Below, in pieces: positions 7,960 to 16,393 of a DNA stretch of 64,000 bases. The notes under the pieces were generated by a model. That model was not told the origin of the DNA. It saw nothing but the letters and a program-made list of their open reading frames with translations, and did no database searches. Numbering within the stretch: the first letter of the stretch is position 1; every line of letters starts with the position of its first letter. The position numbers and the translations under genes were made by a program. The stretch comes from Nocardioides sp. Root140. GTDB lineage: Bacteria > Actinomycetota > Actinomycetes > Propionibacteriales > Nocardioidaceae. The stretch lies in assembly GCF_001426745.1 (NCBI RefSeq), contig NZ_LMFI01000010.1, forward strand, positions 1,598,652 through 1,662,651. Direction: 5' to 3'.

Positions 7960-8549
7960 CTCACTCCATCAGCGTCGGGAGGCCCGAAAGTGTTACTGGC
8001 CCCTGCGCCGAGGCGCTCGCGCAACGTCTTGAGGCCGCGATGGGCCGCCGTACGCACGGCACCGGGACTGCGCCCGAGCACCTGTCCGGCAGTCTTCGCG
8101 TCGAGTCCCATCACGGCGCGCAGCATCACCGCCTCGGCCTGCTCGCGCGGGAGCGCCGAGATCAGCCGGACTGCCTCGTGGGTCGACATGGAGGTCAGGG
8201 CCCCCTGCCCGGCGTCGTCACCCGGAGCCGGTTCGGGCAGCTCCTCGTGGGGCGTGGGCGTCGCGGGACGGCGGCCCCTGGCTCGCAGGTGGTCGAGGGC
8301 GCGGTTGCGGGCGATCGTCGTGATCCATCCCCGGAACCCGTCGACCCGGCCGTGGAACCTGCGGAGGTCGCGCACGGCCTGGCCCCAGCTGTCCGACGCG
8401 ACGTCCTCGGCGTCGTCCGGACCCACCAGCACGCTGAGGTAGCGCAGCAGTGCGGGCTGGATGCTGCGGTAGACGAACCGGAAGCCGGACTCGTCACCGT
8501 CGAGCATCCGGCCCAGGGCCTGCTCGAGTTCGTCCTCACCGCCCGGCAT
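7956..8549 (-). CDS. RNA polymerase ECF-type sigma factor
   Basis: A 197-residue sigma-70 family protein. Region 2 spans residues about 15-85, with the characteristic DDAEDVASDSWGQAVRDL and FRGWITTIARNRALDHLR. Region 4 spans residues about 125-180 (LPREQAEAVMLRAVMGLDAKTAGQVLGRSPGAVRTAAHRGLKTLRE). The linker is Pro-rich. It is co-transcribed with, and coupled by an ATGA overlap to, the membrane protein that may control it. An upstream TAGAAC stretch is a weak promoter candidate only. Confidence 0.92.
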   Translation of the reverse strand: MPGGEDELEQALGRMLDGDESGFRFVYRSIQPALLRYLSVLVGPDDAEDVASDSWGQAVRDLRRFHGRVDGFRGWITTIARNRALDHLRARGRRPATPTPHEELPEPAPGDDAGQGALTSMSTHEAVRLISALPREQAEAVMLRAVMGLDAKTAGQVLGRSPGAVRTAAHRGLKTLRERLGAGASNTFGPPDADGVR

Positions 8550-8602
8550 AGCCGGAGGTTCTACCAGACCCGCCCGGGACTGGCGGGTGCGGAGCCGCCG
8601 GA

Positions 8603-9778
8603 TCAGGCGTCGGTACGGCGCGCAAGTCGGGTCACCAGCAGATACGCCGACCCGGCGACGAGCCCCCAGAACGCGGCGCCGACCCCGACCACCGTCATGC
8701 CGGACGCGGCCACCACCAGGGTCAGCGCCGCGGCCTCACGGTGGTTCTCGTCGCGCAGCGCAGAAGCCGCCGAGCCGGCGAGGGTGCCCAGGAGGGCGAG
8801 GCCGGCGATGGTCTCGATCAAGCCGGCCGGGGCTGCGGAGGCCGCGGCGGTGACGATCGACGACAACGGCCCGAAGGCCAGGTAGGTGAAGCCGCACGAC
8901 ACTCCGGCGATCCACCGACGGTCAGGGTCCGGGTGCGCCTCCGGACCGGCCGCCAGTGCGGCCGAGATGGCGGCCAGGTTGACCGCGTGTCCGCCACCGA
9001 CCGCGCCGACCGCGGACGCCGTACCGGTGTAGAGCAGCGGGCCGCGCATGCCGGGGCGGTAGCCGAACGAGGCGAGCACGGCGATGCCGGGAATGTTCTG
9101 CGAGGTCATCGTGACGATGAACAGCGGCACCGCGATCGCGATCAGGGCTCCGCCGTCCCAGGCCGGCGCCACCAGCGTCACCACCGGCGTCGCGTCACCG
9201 GCTCCGAGCTCGCCGAAGACGCCGTGCGCGGCCATCACGACGACCGCCGCGACCAGCGCCCCGGGCACGGCCCAGCGCCGGGCGAAGGCGGTCAGCAGCA
9301 ACCACACCAGCATCACCGGCAGGATCGCGGCGGGGTCGTCGACCAGGGAGAGGAACGGCGCCGCGCACAGCGTGAGGAGCACGCCGGCCAACATGGCGCT
9401 GGCCAGTGAGGTGGGAATGCGTTCGACCAGCTCCCCCAACGGCCGCACCAACCCGCACAGGGCGAGCAGCACACCGCACAGGATGAACGCGCCGACCGCG
9501 GCCGGGAACCCACCGTGCGGCACCGCGGCCGTGGCCAGCAGCGCGGCACCCGGGGTCGACCAGGCCATCGTGATCGGCATCCTGCGACGCCAGGAGAAGG
9601 CGACCGTGCCCACGCCCATCGTCAGGCACAGGGCCAGCAGGCCGGAGGCGGCCTCGTCCGACGAGGCGCCGACGGCGCGCAGACCGGTCAGCACGACCGC
9701 GAACGAGCTGGTGAACCCGACGACCCCGCACACGACACCGGCCAGCACGGCGTGCGTCGTACCGGCGCGTGAGGTCAC
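8603..9778 (-). CDS. BenE family benzoate/H+ symporter-like transporter
   Basis: About 391 residues, the same length as E. coli YdcO, with about 12 hydrophobic helices. The family signature FIVTMTSQNIPGIAVLASFGY is near residue 225, followed by GAVGGGHAVNLAAISAALAAG. It is predicted to import an aromatic acid with protons, but no benzoate catabolic genes lie nearby, so the substrate is open. In-frame starts exist at 9811 and 9799, but those would overlap or crowd the divergent glycerophosphodiesterase. GTG 9778 is preceded 7 bases upstream by TACGCT and gives the family length. Confidence 0.85.
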   Translation of the reverse strand: MTSRAGTTHAVLAGVVCGVVGFTSSFAVVLTGLRAVGASSDEAASGLLALCLTMGVGTVAFSWRRRMPITMAWSTPGAALLATAAVPHGGFPAAVGAFILCGVLLALCGLVRPLGELVERIPTSLASAMLAGVLLTLCAAPFLSLVDDPAAILPVMLVWLLLTAFARRWAVPGALVAAVVVMAAHGVFGELGAGDATPVVTLVAPAWDGGALIAIAVPLFIVTMTSQNIPGIAVLASFGYRPGMRGPLLYTGTASAVGAVGGGHAVNLAAISAALAAGPEAHPDPDRRWIAGVSCGFTYLAFGPLSSIVTAAASAAPAGLIETIAGLALLGTLAGSAASALRDENHREAAALTLVVAASGMTVVGVGAAFWGLVAGSAYLLVTRLARRTDA

Positions 9779-9785
9779 GGACGGC

Positions 9786-9791
9786 AGCGTA
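9786..9791 (-). promoter_or_regulatory. -10 box, leaderless promoter of benE-like gene
   Basis: TACGCT on the minus strand, 7 bases before GTG 9778. The same hexamer and spacing precede the quinone oxidoreductase start at 24535. Confidence 0.45.
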
Positions 9792-9809
9792 TCTGGCACG
9801 ATTCGCTGC

Positions 9810-10583
9810 ATGCAGGTCGTTGCCCATCGGGGCGCCAGCCACGAGATCGCCGAGCACACACTGGGCGCCTACCTCGCCGCGATCGAGACCGGCGCCGACG
9901 GCCTGGAGTGCGACGTACGACTGACCGCCGACGGCCACCTGGTCTGCGTGCACGACCGCGACCTGCGGCGTACGGCGAGCAACCGCGGCGTGGTCTCGAC
10001 GATGGACCTCGACGAGCTGAACGCCTTCGACTTCTCGTCGTGGAAGAACCCGTGGTCAGACCTCGACGACGAGTCGCCCGACATGGATCCCGAGCTCGGC
10101 AAGGTGCTCACCCTGCGCAAGCTGCTCGAGACCGTGGCCGACGCCGGCCGGCGCATCGAGGTGGCCATCGAGACCAAGCACCCGACGCGGTACGGCGGCC
10201 TGGTCGAGCGTCGTCTCGTGGAGCTGCTCCGCGAGTTCGGCTGGACCGCGGCCGACTCGCCGATCCGCGTCATGAGCTTCTCGTTCACCGCCCTGCAACG
10301 CGTCGAGCGGATGGCCCCGGACCTGCCGGTCGTGATGCTCGTGGAGAAGGCGCACCACTGGCCGATGCTGCGGCGACTCGTCGGCAAGGACTGGATCATC
10401 GGGCCGGGGATCCGTGAGCTGACCGACCACCCCGGGCTCGGTCGTCGGCTGCAGGACTCGGGGCGTCGGGTCCATGTCTGGACGGTCAACACCGACGAGC
10501 AGCTGGCGTTGTGTCGCAGGCTCGGTGTGGAGGCGATCATCACCGACCGGCCGGCGTACATGCTGGAGCGCGTGCGCGGGTAG
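9810..10583 (+). CDS. Glycerophosphodiester phosphodiesterase
   Basis: A 257-residue cytoplasmic GDPD enzyme that would hydrolyse glycerophosphodiesters to glycerol-3-phosphate and an alcohol. The N-terminus VVAHRGASHEIAEHT holds the catalytic HRG motif, GADGLECDVRLTADG the E-x-D metal ligands, and VCVHDRDLRRT the second catalytic His. The barrel ends with VHVWTVNTDEQLALCRRLGVEAIITDRP, typical of the family. No signal peptide, so it acts on intracellular substrates. Its stop TAG (10581-10583) also forms part of the next gene's -10 box. Confidence 0.93.
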   Translation: MQVVAHRGASHEIAEHTLGAYLAAIETGADGLECDVRLTADGHLVCVHDRDLRRTASNRGVVSTMDLDELNAFDFSSWKNPWSDLDDESPDMDPELGKVLTLRKLLETVADAGRRIEVAIETKHPTRYGGLVERRLVELLREFGWTAADSPIRVMSFSFTALQRVERMAPDLPVVMLVEKAHHWPMLRRLVGKDWIIGPGIRELTDHPGLGRRLQDSGRRVHVWTVNTDEQLALCRRLGVEAIITDRPAYMLERVRG

Positions 10584-10586
10584 CCT
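10581..10586 (+). promoter_or_regulatory. -10 box, leaderless promoter of DUF5926 gene
   Basis: TAGCCT, 7 bases (GCCCGCC) before ATG 10594. The TAG is also the stop codon of the glycerophosphodiesterase. Confidence 0.65.
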
Positions 10587-10593
10587 GCCCGCC

Positions 10594-11529
10594 ATGGGAA
10601 AGAGCTCACGCAAGAAGACCCGCGACACCGCAGCACCGGCCGAGGGCGGCGTCGGTCCGCGCCAGCCGTGCCCGTGCGGATCCGGTCGCCGGTACAAGGC
10701 CTGCCACGGTGCCGCCGACGGTCCGCCGCAGGCGTTCGTGGCCCGGCCGTTCGAGGGGCTGGCCTCCGAGAGCGACCTGATCGCCCTGCGTGAGCTGGTG
10801 CCGGCGGCGAGCGCCCCGTTGCGGCTCAAGGGCAGCGACCGTGCCGTCCGCCTGTGCACGCTGCTGCCCGGTGCTGCGCCGGCCATGGTGCGCGAGGACG
10901 GCGCGGTCTGGCTCGGCCTCCAGGTGCAGCACAACTTCGGTGACCCGGCCCGCGACCTCGGCGCCGTGCTGGAGAAGGCCCTGACCGCCGAGGCCGGCGT
11001 GGTCGGCCTGACCGATGCCCCCGGCGAGGGCCCGCGCCTGCAGGACCTGATCGAGGACGCGCCCCTCGACATCACCGTGCACGACGGCTTCGCGTTCTGG
11101 ATCGACGACGTCGAGGAGCAGACGCCGGCGATGCTGGCCGCGCTCGAGCAGGCCAACGGTGCGGTCAACCCGACCGCGCGACTGGCCGGCGTGGATGCGG
11201 CGTACTGGACCAACGTGGGTCCCAAGGAGCACTTGCGCTGGGTGATGCCCGAGCCCGAGGACGAGCTCCTCTCCGCGCTGGCGAAGCTCCACGTGCAGGG
11301 CAAGGACGCGCTCGTCGAGGGTGGTCGCCTCGTCGGCATGTTCCGTGCCCACGGCCTCCTGGTGCCGGTCTGGGACCTCCCGGTGGGCACGGGTGCGGAG
11401 GTGCTCGAGGCGCCGACCGCAGCATTTGCGACCGATCTCGCCGAGGTTCTTGCGGCAGGTGCGGAACTCACCTCCGAGGAGCGCTCGGCCCGGTCCGGCC
11501 TGGCCAACCGGCAGGTGACGATCCGCTGA
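10594..11529 (+). CDS. DUF5926 family protein with N-terminal SEC-C zinc motif
   Basis: A 311-residue protein conserved in actinobacteria, function unknown. After a basic start (MGKSSRKKTR) comes CPCGSGRRYKACHG (residues about 26-39), the SEC-C zinc-binding motif also found at the end of SecA, which commonly mediates protein or ribosome contacts. The rest is a soluble alpha/beta region with no catalytic motif I can recognise. It has its own leaderless promoter and is followed by a strong terminator. Confidence 0.85.
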   Translation: MGKSSRKKTRDTAAPAEGGVGPRQPCPCGSGRRYKACHGAADGPPQAFVARPFEGLASESDLIALRELVPAASAPLRLKGSDRAVRLCTLLPGAAPAMVREDGAVWLGLQVQHNFGDPARDLGAVLEKALTAEAGVVGLTDAPGEGPRLQDLIEDAPLDITVHDGFAFWIDDVEEQTPAMLAALEQANGAVNPTARLAGVDAAYWTNVGPKEHLRWVMPEPEDELLSALAKLHVQGKDALVEGGRLVGMFRAHGLLVPVWDLPVGTGAEVLEAPTAAFATDLAEVLAAGAELTSEERSARSGLANRQVTIR

Positions 11530-11662
11530 GGGGTCCCCGGACATTTCGTACATCGACTTTTGGACGTGTAGTTGTGTTCGGGCCACTCATGACGTAGGTT
11601 TTTCCTCGCCCGGTCGTTGTTGTATCCCCCGTCAACAGCGGCCGGGCTTTCACATTTCCTCA

Positions 11663-11690
11663 GGTCCGACCCCCGTGGGTCGGGCCTTTT
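11663..11690 (+). terminator. Rho-independent terminator
   Basis: A 10-bp stem (GGTCCGACCC / GGGTCGGGCC, one G-U pair) with a CCGT loop followed by TTTT. The 273-base gap around it (11530-11802) holds no other gene; a less clear AT-richer stretch at 11550-11610 may contain promoter elements. Confidence 0.8.
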
Positions 11691-11802
11691 GTGGTTTCCG
11701 GACGGGTTTGGAAGAGCCGACAACGGTGCACAAGTGTCGCCGTACGATCACAACCCTTCACCCTGCGGTGCTGACGACCCGGGCCGACCGATGAGGACTC
11801 CG

Positions 11803-13005
11803 ATGAGCTCGGGAACCACACCCCCGCCGCCTCCGCCGCCGTACTGGCAGCAGCCCGGCCCTCCGATGCCGCCTCCCCGGCGCAGGTCGCGGGCCTGGGT
11901 CTGGGTTCTCGCACTCGTCGTCCTCGTCGTCGGTGGAGGTGCCGTCGGCGGCTTCCTCCTTCTGAACGACGACGGAGACGAGAAGGACGGGGGCGCAGGG
12001 GGCGGTGCGGGCAACGCCGCGGCCGGGCCGTATGCCAACGCCTGCGCGGTGCTGCAACCGGAGACCGTGGAGGAACTCATCGGCACGCTCCCCGCAGGGC
12101 CTCACGAGGTCAGCGAGGAGTACGCCGAGTCGCTGCCTCCCGGTGACCAACTGTCGCGCACCCGTTCGTCGTGCAGCGTGGGCTCGGTCGAGGAGAGGCG
12201 AGAGAACCTCTCCCGTGTAGTCCTGGACATCAACATCTCGGCCGACAAGGAGCTCCTCGGAGACCCCACCGAGCTGCTCGACGGCGGCGAGCCCCTCCCC
12301 GGCGTCGACGGCGGCTACATCCAGTCGGACGAACGAGTCACCAGAGTGGCCTGGATCCACGGCGCGGCCGCTCTGACCCTCACGCTCAGTCACGACCGGG
12401 CGTTTGCGACAGACGGAGTCCCTGAGGTCGTCGGCGTGCTGAACGAGCGGGTCGACGAACGCCCGACCGACGCGGCCGAGATCCCGACGGCGAAGAAGTT
12501 CGGCAGCGACGTCGTGGTCGACGCGTGCTCGGTCTTCACCCACGACGAGTTCGAGGAGGGCGCGGGATATCGAGCTGCCCAGGACCTCGTCTCACGCACC
12601 TACACGACGCCGTCGGGGAGCACGTACCCGACCGACTTCGTGAACACGACCTGCCGCCGGACCACCGCCATGAAGCCCTTCGGTGAGGAACAGGGCGCAG
12701 ACGGGCTTCCCTACATGGACGGCTCGCTGTCGCCCTTGGCGAGCATCGAGACGCACCCGACGCCGGGCGCGGCGCTCGCGGCGGCACAGCGCCGGGTCGA
12801 CGTCTCGGACTACCGCGAGAAGGTTCGCGACCTGGGTGACTGGGCCTGGCTGGTCGGGAGCAGCAGCCTCTCCCTGATCGTGCTCAAGGGCAACGTCAAG
12901 GTCGAACTCACTGCGGGGCTCAGCAACGGCAACGCCGACTGGACGCCGGCCGACATGCGCAAGCGACTGGTGCCGATGGCGGAGAAGATCCTCGCCCGGA
13001 TGTAG
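11803..13005 (+). CDS. Membrane-anchored extracellular protein, unknown function
   Basis: About 400 residues. A Pro-rich cytoplasmic N-terminus (PPPPPPPYWQQPGPPMPPPRR) leads to one transmembrane helix (AWVWVLALVVLVVGGGAVGGF, residues about 30-52), then a Gly/Asp linker. Two related extracellular halves each begin with a Cys-V/A-(L/F) motif: ACAVLQPETVEELIG and DACSVFTHDEFEEGAG, both with a downstream Cys pair. This duplicated layout resembles actinobacterial DUF3558-like lipoprotein domains, but I cannot assign it. Start chosen at ATG 11803 because GAGGA (11793-11797) lies five bases upstream; ATG 11791 is the alternative. Confidence 0.75.
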   Translation: MSSGTTPPPPPPPYWQQPGPPMPPPRRRSRAWVWVLALVVLVVGGGAVGGFLLLNDDGDEKDGGAGGGAGNAAAGPYANACAVLQPETVEELIGTLPAGPHEVSEEYAESLPPGDQLSRTRSSCSVGSVEERRENLSRVVLDINISADKELLGDPTELLDGGEPLPGVDGGYIQSDERVTRVAWIHGAAALTLTLSHDRAFATDGVPEVVGVLNERVDERPTDAAEIPTAKKFGSDVVVDACSVFTHDEFEEGAGYRAAQDLVSRTYTTPSGSTYPTDFVNTTCRRTTAMKPFGEEQGADGLPYMDGSLSPLASIETHPTPGAALAAAQRRVDVSDYREKVRDLGDWAWLVGSSSLSLIVLKGNVKVELTAGLSNGNADWTPADMRKRLVPMAEKILARM

Positions 13006-13010
13006 TCGTC

Positions 13011-14246
13011 TCAGCCGACCTTGAGCGGCTCGCGCGTGATCGGACACGACATGCAGCGCGGGCCGCCGCGACCGGAGCCGACCTCGGAGCCCTCGATCGC
13101 GATGACCTCGATGCCCGACTCCTCGAGCCGCGCGTTGGTCTCGTCGTTGCGGACGTAGGCCACGGCCACCCGTGGCGCGATGGCCAGGGTGTTGTTGCCG
13201 TCGTCCCACTGCTCACGCTCGGCGGTGACCGGGTCGAGGCCGGTGTCGATCTGGTGGAGCGTGTCGATCTCCATGGCCTTGGCGGCCGCGACGAGGAACG
13301 GCGCCGCCTCGGAGACGTGCAGCTGCAGGTCGGCGAAGTTGTCGGTCTCCGCGTGGTTCGCGGTCACGGTGAAGGCCTGCAGGGAGTCGGCGACGTTGGG
13401 GTACATCACGATCTTGTCGACGTCGACCATGGTGCACACGGTGTCGAGGTGCATGGTGGCGCGTTCCTGCGCGATGGGTACGGCGAGCACCGTGTGTGCG
13501 AGACCGGCGTGGAACACCTGGCGGGAGAGTCGCTCGACGCCGGCGGGCGTCGTACGCTCCCCGACGCCGACGGCGATCACGCCGGGAGCCAGCAGAAGGA
13601 CGTCGCCGCCCTCGACGTGCTCGTGGTGCCAGCCGTGGATCTTGCGGGTGCCTCCGGGGGCGTCACGGAAGCGCGGGTGCTCGTTGTAGATCAGCTCGGT
13701 CAGCTGGGTCTCGCGGGCCCGGGCCGGCATCGCGAGAGAGGTGATCGCGACGCGGTCCTTGATCCACACGCTCGAGTCGCGGGTGAAGAGCAGGTTGGGC
13801 AGCGGGTCGATCAGGAACTCGTCGCTCGGCAGCAGCGAGGTGACCAGGCCGTGGCCCCCTCGCACCTCGTCGTTGCGGATGCCTGCGGTGAGCAGCTCGG
13901 TCAGCTCCGCGGGGGAGCTCTCGCGCAGGGCCGTGGCCAGGTAGGTGCGCAACGTGTCGCCGAGGTGCAGCCCCGAGAGTGCCGTGGTGATGGCGTGGTT
14001 GCGGGCGTCCTCGCTGGCGAGCGTCTCGGTCAGCAGCTCGGTCAGGTAGAGCACCTCGACGCCGCGGTTGCGCAGTGCCTCCGCGAAAGCGTCGTGCTCC
14101 TCCTGGGCGCGGCTGATCCACGGGATCCCGTCGAAGAGCAGCCGGTCGTTGTTGCGCGGGGTGAGCCGCTTCAACTCCGGTCCGGGCCGGTGGAGCATGA
14201 CTGTCTTGAGGGTTCCGACCTCGCTGTCGGCGCCGTGCGTGAACAT
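13011..14246 (-). CDS. arcA: Arginine deiminase
   Basis: A 411-residue enzyme hydrolysing L-arginine to citrulline and ammonia, first step of the arginine deiminase pathway. Guanidino-modifying family motifs are all visible: FTRDSSVWI, the Glu-His pair in HHEHVEGGDVL, the catalytic His in ATMHLDTVCTMVD, and the nucleophilic Cys in RGGPRCMSCPI near the C-terminus. No arcB/arcC partners are adjacent, so it may serve nitrogen supply or pH control alone. ATG 14246 was chosen over the in-frame GTG 14255 because TAGAGT sits exactly 7 bases upstream of the ATG. Ends within six bases of the convergent neighbour. Confidence 0.93.
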   Translation of the reverse strand: MFTHGADSEVGTLKTVMLHRPGPELKRLTPRNNDRLLFDGIPWISRAQEEHDAFAEALRNRGVEVLYLTELLTETLASEDARNHAITTALSGLHLGDTLRTYLATALRESSPAELTELLTAGIRNDEVRGGHGLVTSLLPSDEFLIDPLPNLLFTRDSSVWIKDRVAITSLAMPARARETQLTELIYNEHPRFRDAPGGTRKIHGWHHEHVEGGDVLLLAPGVIAVGVGERTTPAGVERLSRQVFHAGLAHTVLAVPIAQERATMHLDTVCTMVDVDKIVMYPNVADSLQAFTVTANHAETDNFADLQLHVSEAAPFLVAAAKAMEIDTLHQIDTGLDPVTAEREQWDDGNNTLAIAPRVAVAYVRNDETNARLEESGIEVIAIEGSEVGSGRGGPRCMSCPITREPLKVG

Positions 14247-14253
14247 GCCACGC

Positions 14254-14259
14254 ACTCTA
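14254..14259 (-). promoter_or_regulatory. -10 box, leaderless promoter of arcA
   Basis: TAGAGT on the minus strand, 7 bases before ATG 14246. It overlaps the alternative GTG, which argues against that start. Confidence 0.6.
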
Positions 14260-14271
14260 GTCCCGGCAGGG

Positions 14272-14877
14272 TCAGCTGAGCAGTTCGTAGATCGTCAAAC
14301 CGGCCAGCAGCAGGCAGACCGTCCCGCCGAGCAGGTGCAGCGCCTTGAGCGAGATGTACTTCATCAGCACCCGGCCGAGGATCACCGCGAGTCCGCTGAC
14401 CGCGAGCAACGCACCCCAGGCGCCGACGAAGACGCTCACCGGGTCGTCGTACTTCGCGACCAGCGAGAGGGTCAGCAGCTGCGACAGGTCGCCCCACTCG
14501 GCGGCGAAGAGCACCAGGAAGCTGGCCCCGACCGCGGCCAGGCCCTGCTTCGGGGCGGTGCCCGCCTTCTCGGCGAACTCCTGCTCGGTCTCGGCCTCCT
14601 CGGCGTCGGCCTTCGCTGCCTCGCGGTAGAGCAGGGCGGCCCCGATCAGGAACATCACCGTCGCGCCGATGTGCACGGCGTCGGCCGGCAGCAGGCCGGC
14701 CGCCTTGCCGAGGAGCACGGCGATCAGGGTCTGCACGAAGAACGCCAGGCCGACACCGATCCACACCAGCAGGGGCCGGAACTTGGTGCTCAGCACCAGG
14801 GTGGCGATGAACGTCTTGTCGGGCAGTTCGACGACGAAGATGGCGCCGAAGGCGAGTGCGGCCACGACCAGATCCAT
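14272..14877 (-). CDS. TMEM165/GDT1 family (UPF0016) metal cation exporter
   Basis: A 201-residue membrane protein with six helices in two inverted repeats. Each repeat carries the signature acidic motif, VVELPDKTFIATLVLS at residues about 16-31 and AAEWGDLSQLLTLSL at about 125-139 (consensus E-x-G-D-(K/R)-(T/S)). Bacterial members such as MneA export Mn2+. A charged cytoplasmic loop (REAAKADAEEAETEQEF) separates the halves. No riboswitch is visible: the start is leaderless and only 22 bp from the divergent pheA start. Confidence 0.9.
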   Translation of the reverse strand: MDLVVAALAFGAIFVVELPDKTFIATLVLSTKFRPLLVWIGVGLAFFVQTLIAVLLGKAAGLLPADAVHIGATVMFLIGAALLYREAAKADAEEAETEQEFAEKAGTAPKQGLAAVGASFLVLFAAEWGDLSQLLTLSLVAKYDDPVSVFVGAWGALLAVSGLAVILGRVLMKYISLKALHLLGGTVCLLLAGLTIYELLS

Positions 14878-14883
14878 GCGGTG

Positions 14884-14889
14884 AACCTA
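14884..14889 (-). promoter_or_regulatory. -10 box, leaderless promoter of GDT1-type gene
   Basis: TAGGTT on the minus strand, 6 bases before ATG 14877. It overlaps the opposite-facing pheA -10 box by two bases. Confidence 0.65.
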
Positions 14890-14893
14890 TCCT
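14888..14893 (+). promoter_or_regulatory. -10 box, leaderless promoter of pheA
   Basis: TATCCT, 6 bases before ATG 14900, interlocked with the divergent -10 at 14884-14889. Confidence 0.65.
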
Positions 14894-14899
14894 GTGGCC

Positions 14900-15838
14900 A
14901 TGCCCGGAGTTCCCCCAGCCCGCTACGCCTACCTCGGCCCCGAGGGCACCTTCACCGAGCAGGCGGCGCGCTCGTTGCCGGCCGCCGATCGCGCCGAGCT
15001 GATCCCGTGCACGACGGTCACGGTGGCGCTCGACGCCGTACGGGACGGCGAGGCGGCGGGTGCCGTCGTACCCATCGAGAACTCCGTCGAGGGCTCGGTG
15101 CCGGTCACCCTCGACGAGCTGGCCACCGGTGAGCCGCTGATGATCACCCGCGAGATCACGGTGCCGATCGAGTTCTCGTTGCTGGCCCGGCGGGGCACCT
15201 CGGCAGAGGCCATCCGTCGCGTCGCCACGCATCCGCACGCTGCGGCGCAGACCCGGCGCTGGGTGGCAACCCACCTGCCACACGCAGAGGTGGTGCACAC
15301 GTCGTCGACCGCCGCGGCCGCTGCCGGGCTGGTCGACGGCGGAGTCGAGTGGGACGCGGCGATCACCGCGCCACTGGCGGCGAGCCACTACCCGTTGGCG
15401 GTGCTGGCCAACCGGATCGGCGACACCGCCGACGCCGAGACCCGCTTCGTGCTGGTGACCAGGCCCGGGGCTCCGGCGCCGCCGACCGGTGCGGACAAGT
15501 CGTCGCTGGTCGCCTTCATCCGCGACGACCACCCCGGCGTGCTGCTGGAGATGCTCGAGGAGTTCTCCCTGCGCGGGGTCAACCTGTCGCGGATCGAGTC
15601 CCGACCGACCGGCCAGGGCCTGGGCCGCTACTGCTTCTCGATCGACTGTGAGGGACACATCGGTGAGGCCCGGGTCGGTGAGGCGCTGATGGGCCTGCAC
15701 CGCATGTGCGACGACGTGCGCTTCCTCGGGTCCTACGCCCGCGTGGACGGCGTACGACCGGAGATCGCGGCGGGCACCGGCGACGCGGACTTCCGGGAAG
15801 CCGAGCGCTGGCTCGCGCGCCTGCGCGATGGTCACTGA
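14900..15838 (+). CDS. pheA: Prephenate dehydratase
   Basis: A 312-residue enzyme converting prephenate to phenylpyruvate in phenylalanine synthesis. The catalytic domain (residues about 8-190) has YLGPEGTFTEQAA, the VPIENSVEGSV loop and ATHPHAAAQTRRW. The C-terminal ACT domain (about 205-285, VAFIRDDHPGVLLEMLEEFSLRGVNLSRIESRP) would bind phenylalanine for feedback control; the ESRP motif is present. There is no chorismate mutase domain. A GTG at 14894 is in frame, but the promoter position favours ATG 14900. Confidence 0.95.
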   Translation: MPGVPPARYAYLGPEGTFTEQAARSLPAADRAELIPCTTVTVALDAVRDGEAAGAVVPIENSVEGSVPVTLDELATGEPLMITREITVPIEFSLLARRGTSAEAIRRVATHPHAAAQTRRWVATHLPHAEVVHTSSTAAAAAGLVDGGVEWDAAITAPLAASHYPLAVLANRIGDTADAETRFVLVTRPGAPAPPTGADKSSLVAFIRDDHPGVLLEMLEEFSLRGVNLSRIESRPTGQGLGRYCFSIDCEGHIGEARVGEALMGLHRMCDDVRFLGSYARVDGVRPEIAAGTGDADFREAERWLARLRDGH

Positions 15839-15848
15839 CTCTCCTCAC

Positions 15849-15854
15849 TAGGCT
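15849..15854 (+). promoter_or_regulatory. -10 box, leaderless promoter of DUF4446 gene
   Basis: TAGGCT, 7 bases before ATG 15862, within 12 bases of the pheA stop. Confidence 0.6.
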
Positions 15855-15861
15855 GCGAGGC

Positions 15862-16257
15862 ATGCAGATTGTCCTTGCCTGTCTTGCGATTGTTCTTGCC
15901 GCAGTCGCCCTCGTCGTGTCCCTGACGACCCGCCGCCGCGTGATCGGCAACGGGGAAGGTGAGGCCGCCCTGCCGGAGGACGTGCACGGTCTGCGTCGGG
16001 AGGTCGCGGCGCTTCGTCGGGAGGCTACCGACGCGCTCAAGCACCTCGCCGTCGTGCGCTACGACGCGTTCGGCGACATGGGCGGTCACCTCAGCTGGTC
16101 GATGGCGCTGCTCGACGACGGCGGTCACGGCGTCGTGGTCACCTCGATCCACGGGCGCAGCGAGGCCCGCACCTACGCGAAGAGCATCGCGTCGTGGAAG
16201 TGCGAGCAGCAGCTCTCCCCGGAGGAAGAGGAAGCGATCGGGCACGCCCGCCCGTAG
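15862..16257 (+). CDS. DUF4446 family membrane-anchored protein
   Basis: A 131-residue protein. An N-terminal transmembrane helix (VLACLAIVLAAVALVVSL) is followed by a predicted coiled coil (LRREVAALRREATDALKHL) and the conserved DUF4446 core VRYDAFGDMGGHLSWSMALLDDGGHGVVVTSIHGRSEARTYAK. The family is widespread in Gram-positives, often near serS or chromosome-partition genes; its function is unknown. serS lies 2.4 kb downstream here. Confidence 0.85.
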   Translation: MQIVLACLAIVLAAVALVVSLTTRRRVIGNGEGEAALPEDVHGLRREVAALRREATDALKHLAVVRYDAFGDMGGHLSWSMALLDDGGHGVVVTSIHGRSEARTYAKSIASWKCEQQLSPEEEEAIGHARP

Positions 16258-16294
16258 CCCGAAACCCGCCGCCGCCGTCCCCCCGCCCCCCGGA

Positions 16295-16367
16295 GTAACG
16301 CGGGGTTACGGTCGCTCCACACGCGTTCTGACGCGGGCAAACCGTCTACGACACCGCACAAGTGCCG
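16295..16367 (+). repeat. Left arm of 73-bp inverted repeat flanking the nitroreductase gene
   Basis: It starts GTAACGCGGGGTTAC and ends CACAAGTGCCG. It matches the reverse complement of 16899-16971 at 69 of 73 positions, with three of the four differences in one 5-base patch. The arm lies between two convergent stop codons and also contains a small GTAAC/GTTAC palindrome at its outer end. Confidence 0.9.
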
Positions 16368-16393
16368 TCGTGCGGCGTGAGAGGTGAGCGGGA

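Noticed and set aside
9799..9859. Upstream starts for the BenE-like gene
   Set aside because: They would overlap the divergent glycerophosphodiesterase start and exceed the usual family length; the TACGCT box supports GTG 9778.
14171..15835. 554-codon minus-strand frame across pheA and the GDT1-type gene
   Set aside because: It overlaps two clear genes and has an Arg/Gly-rich translation without motifs.
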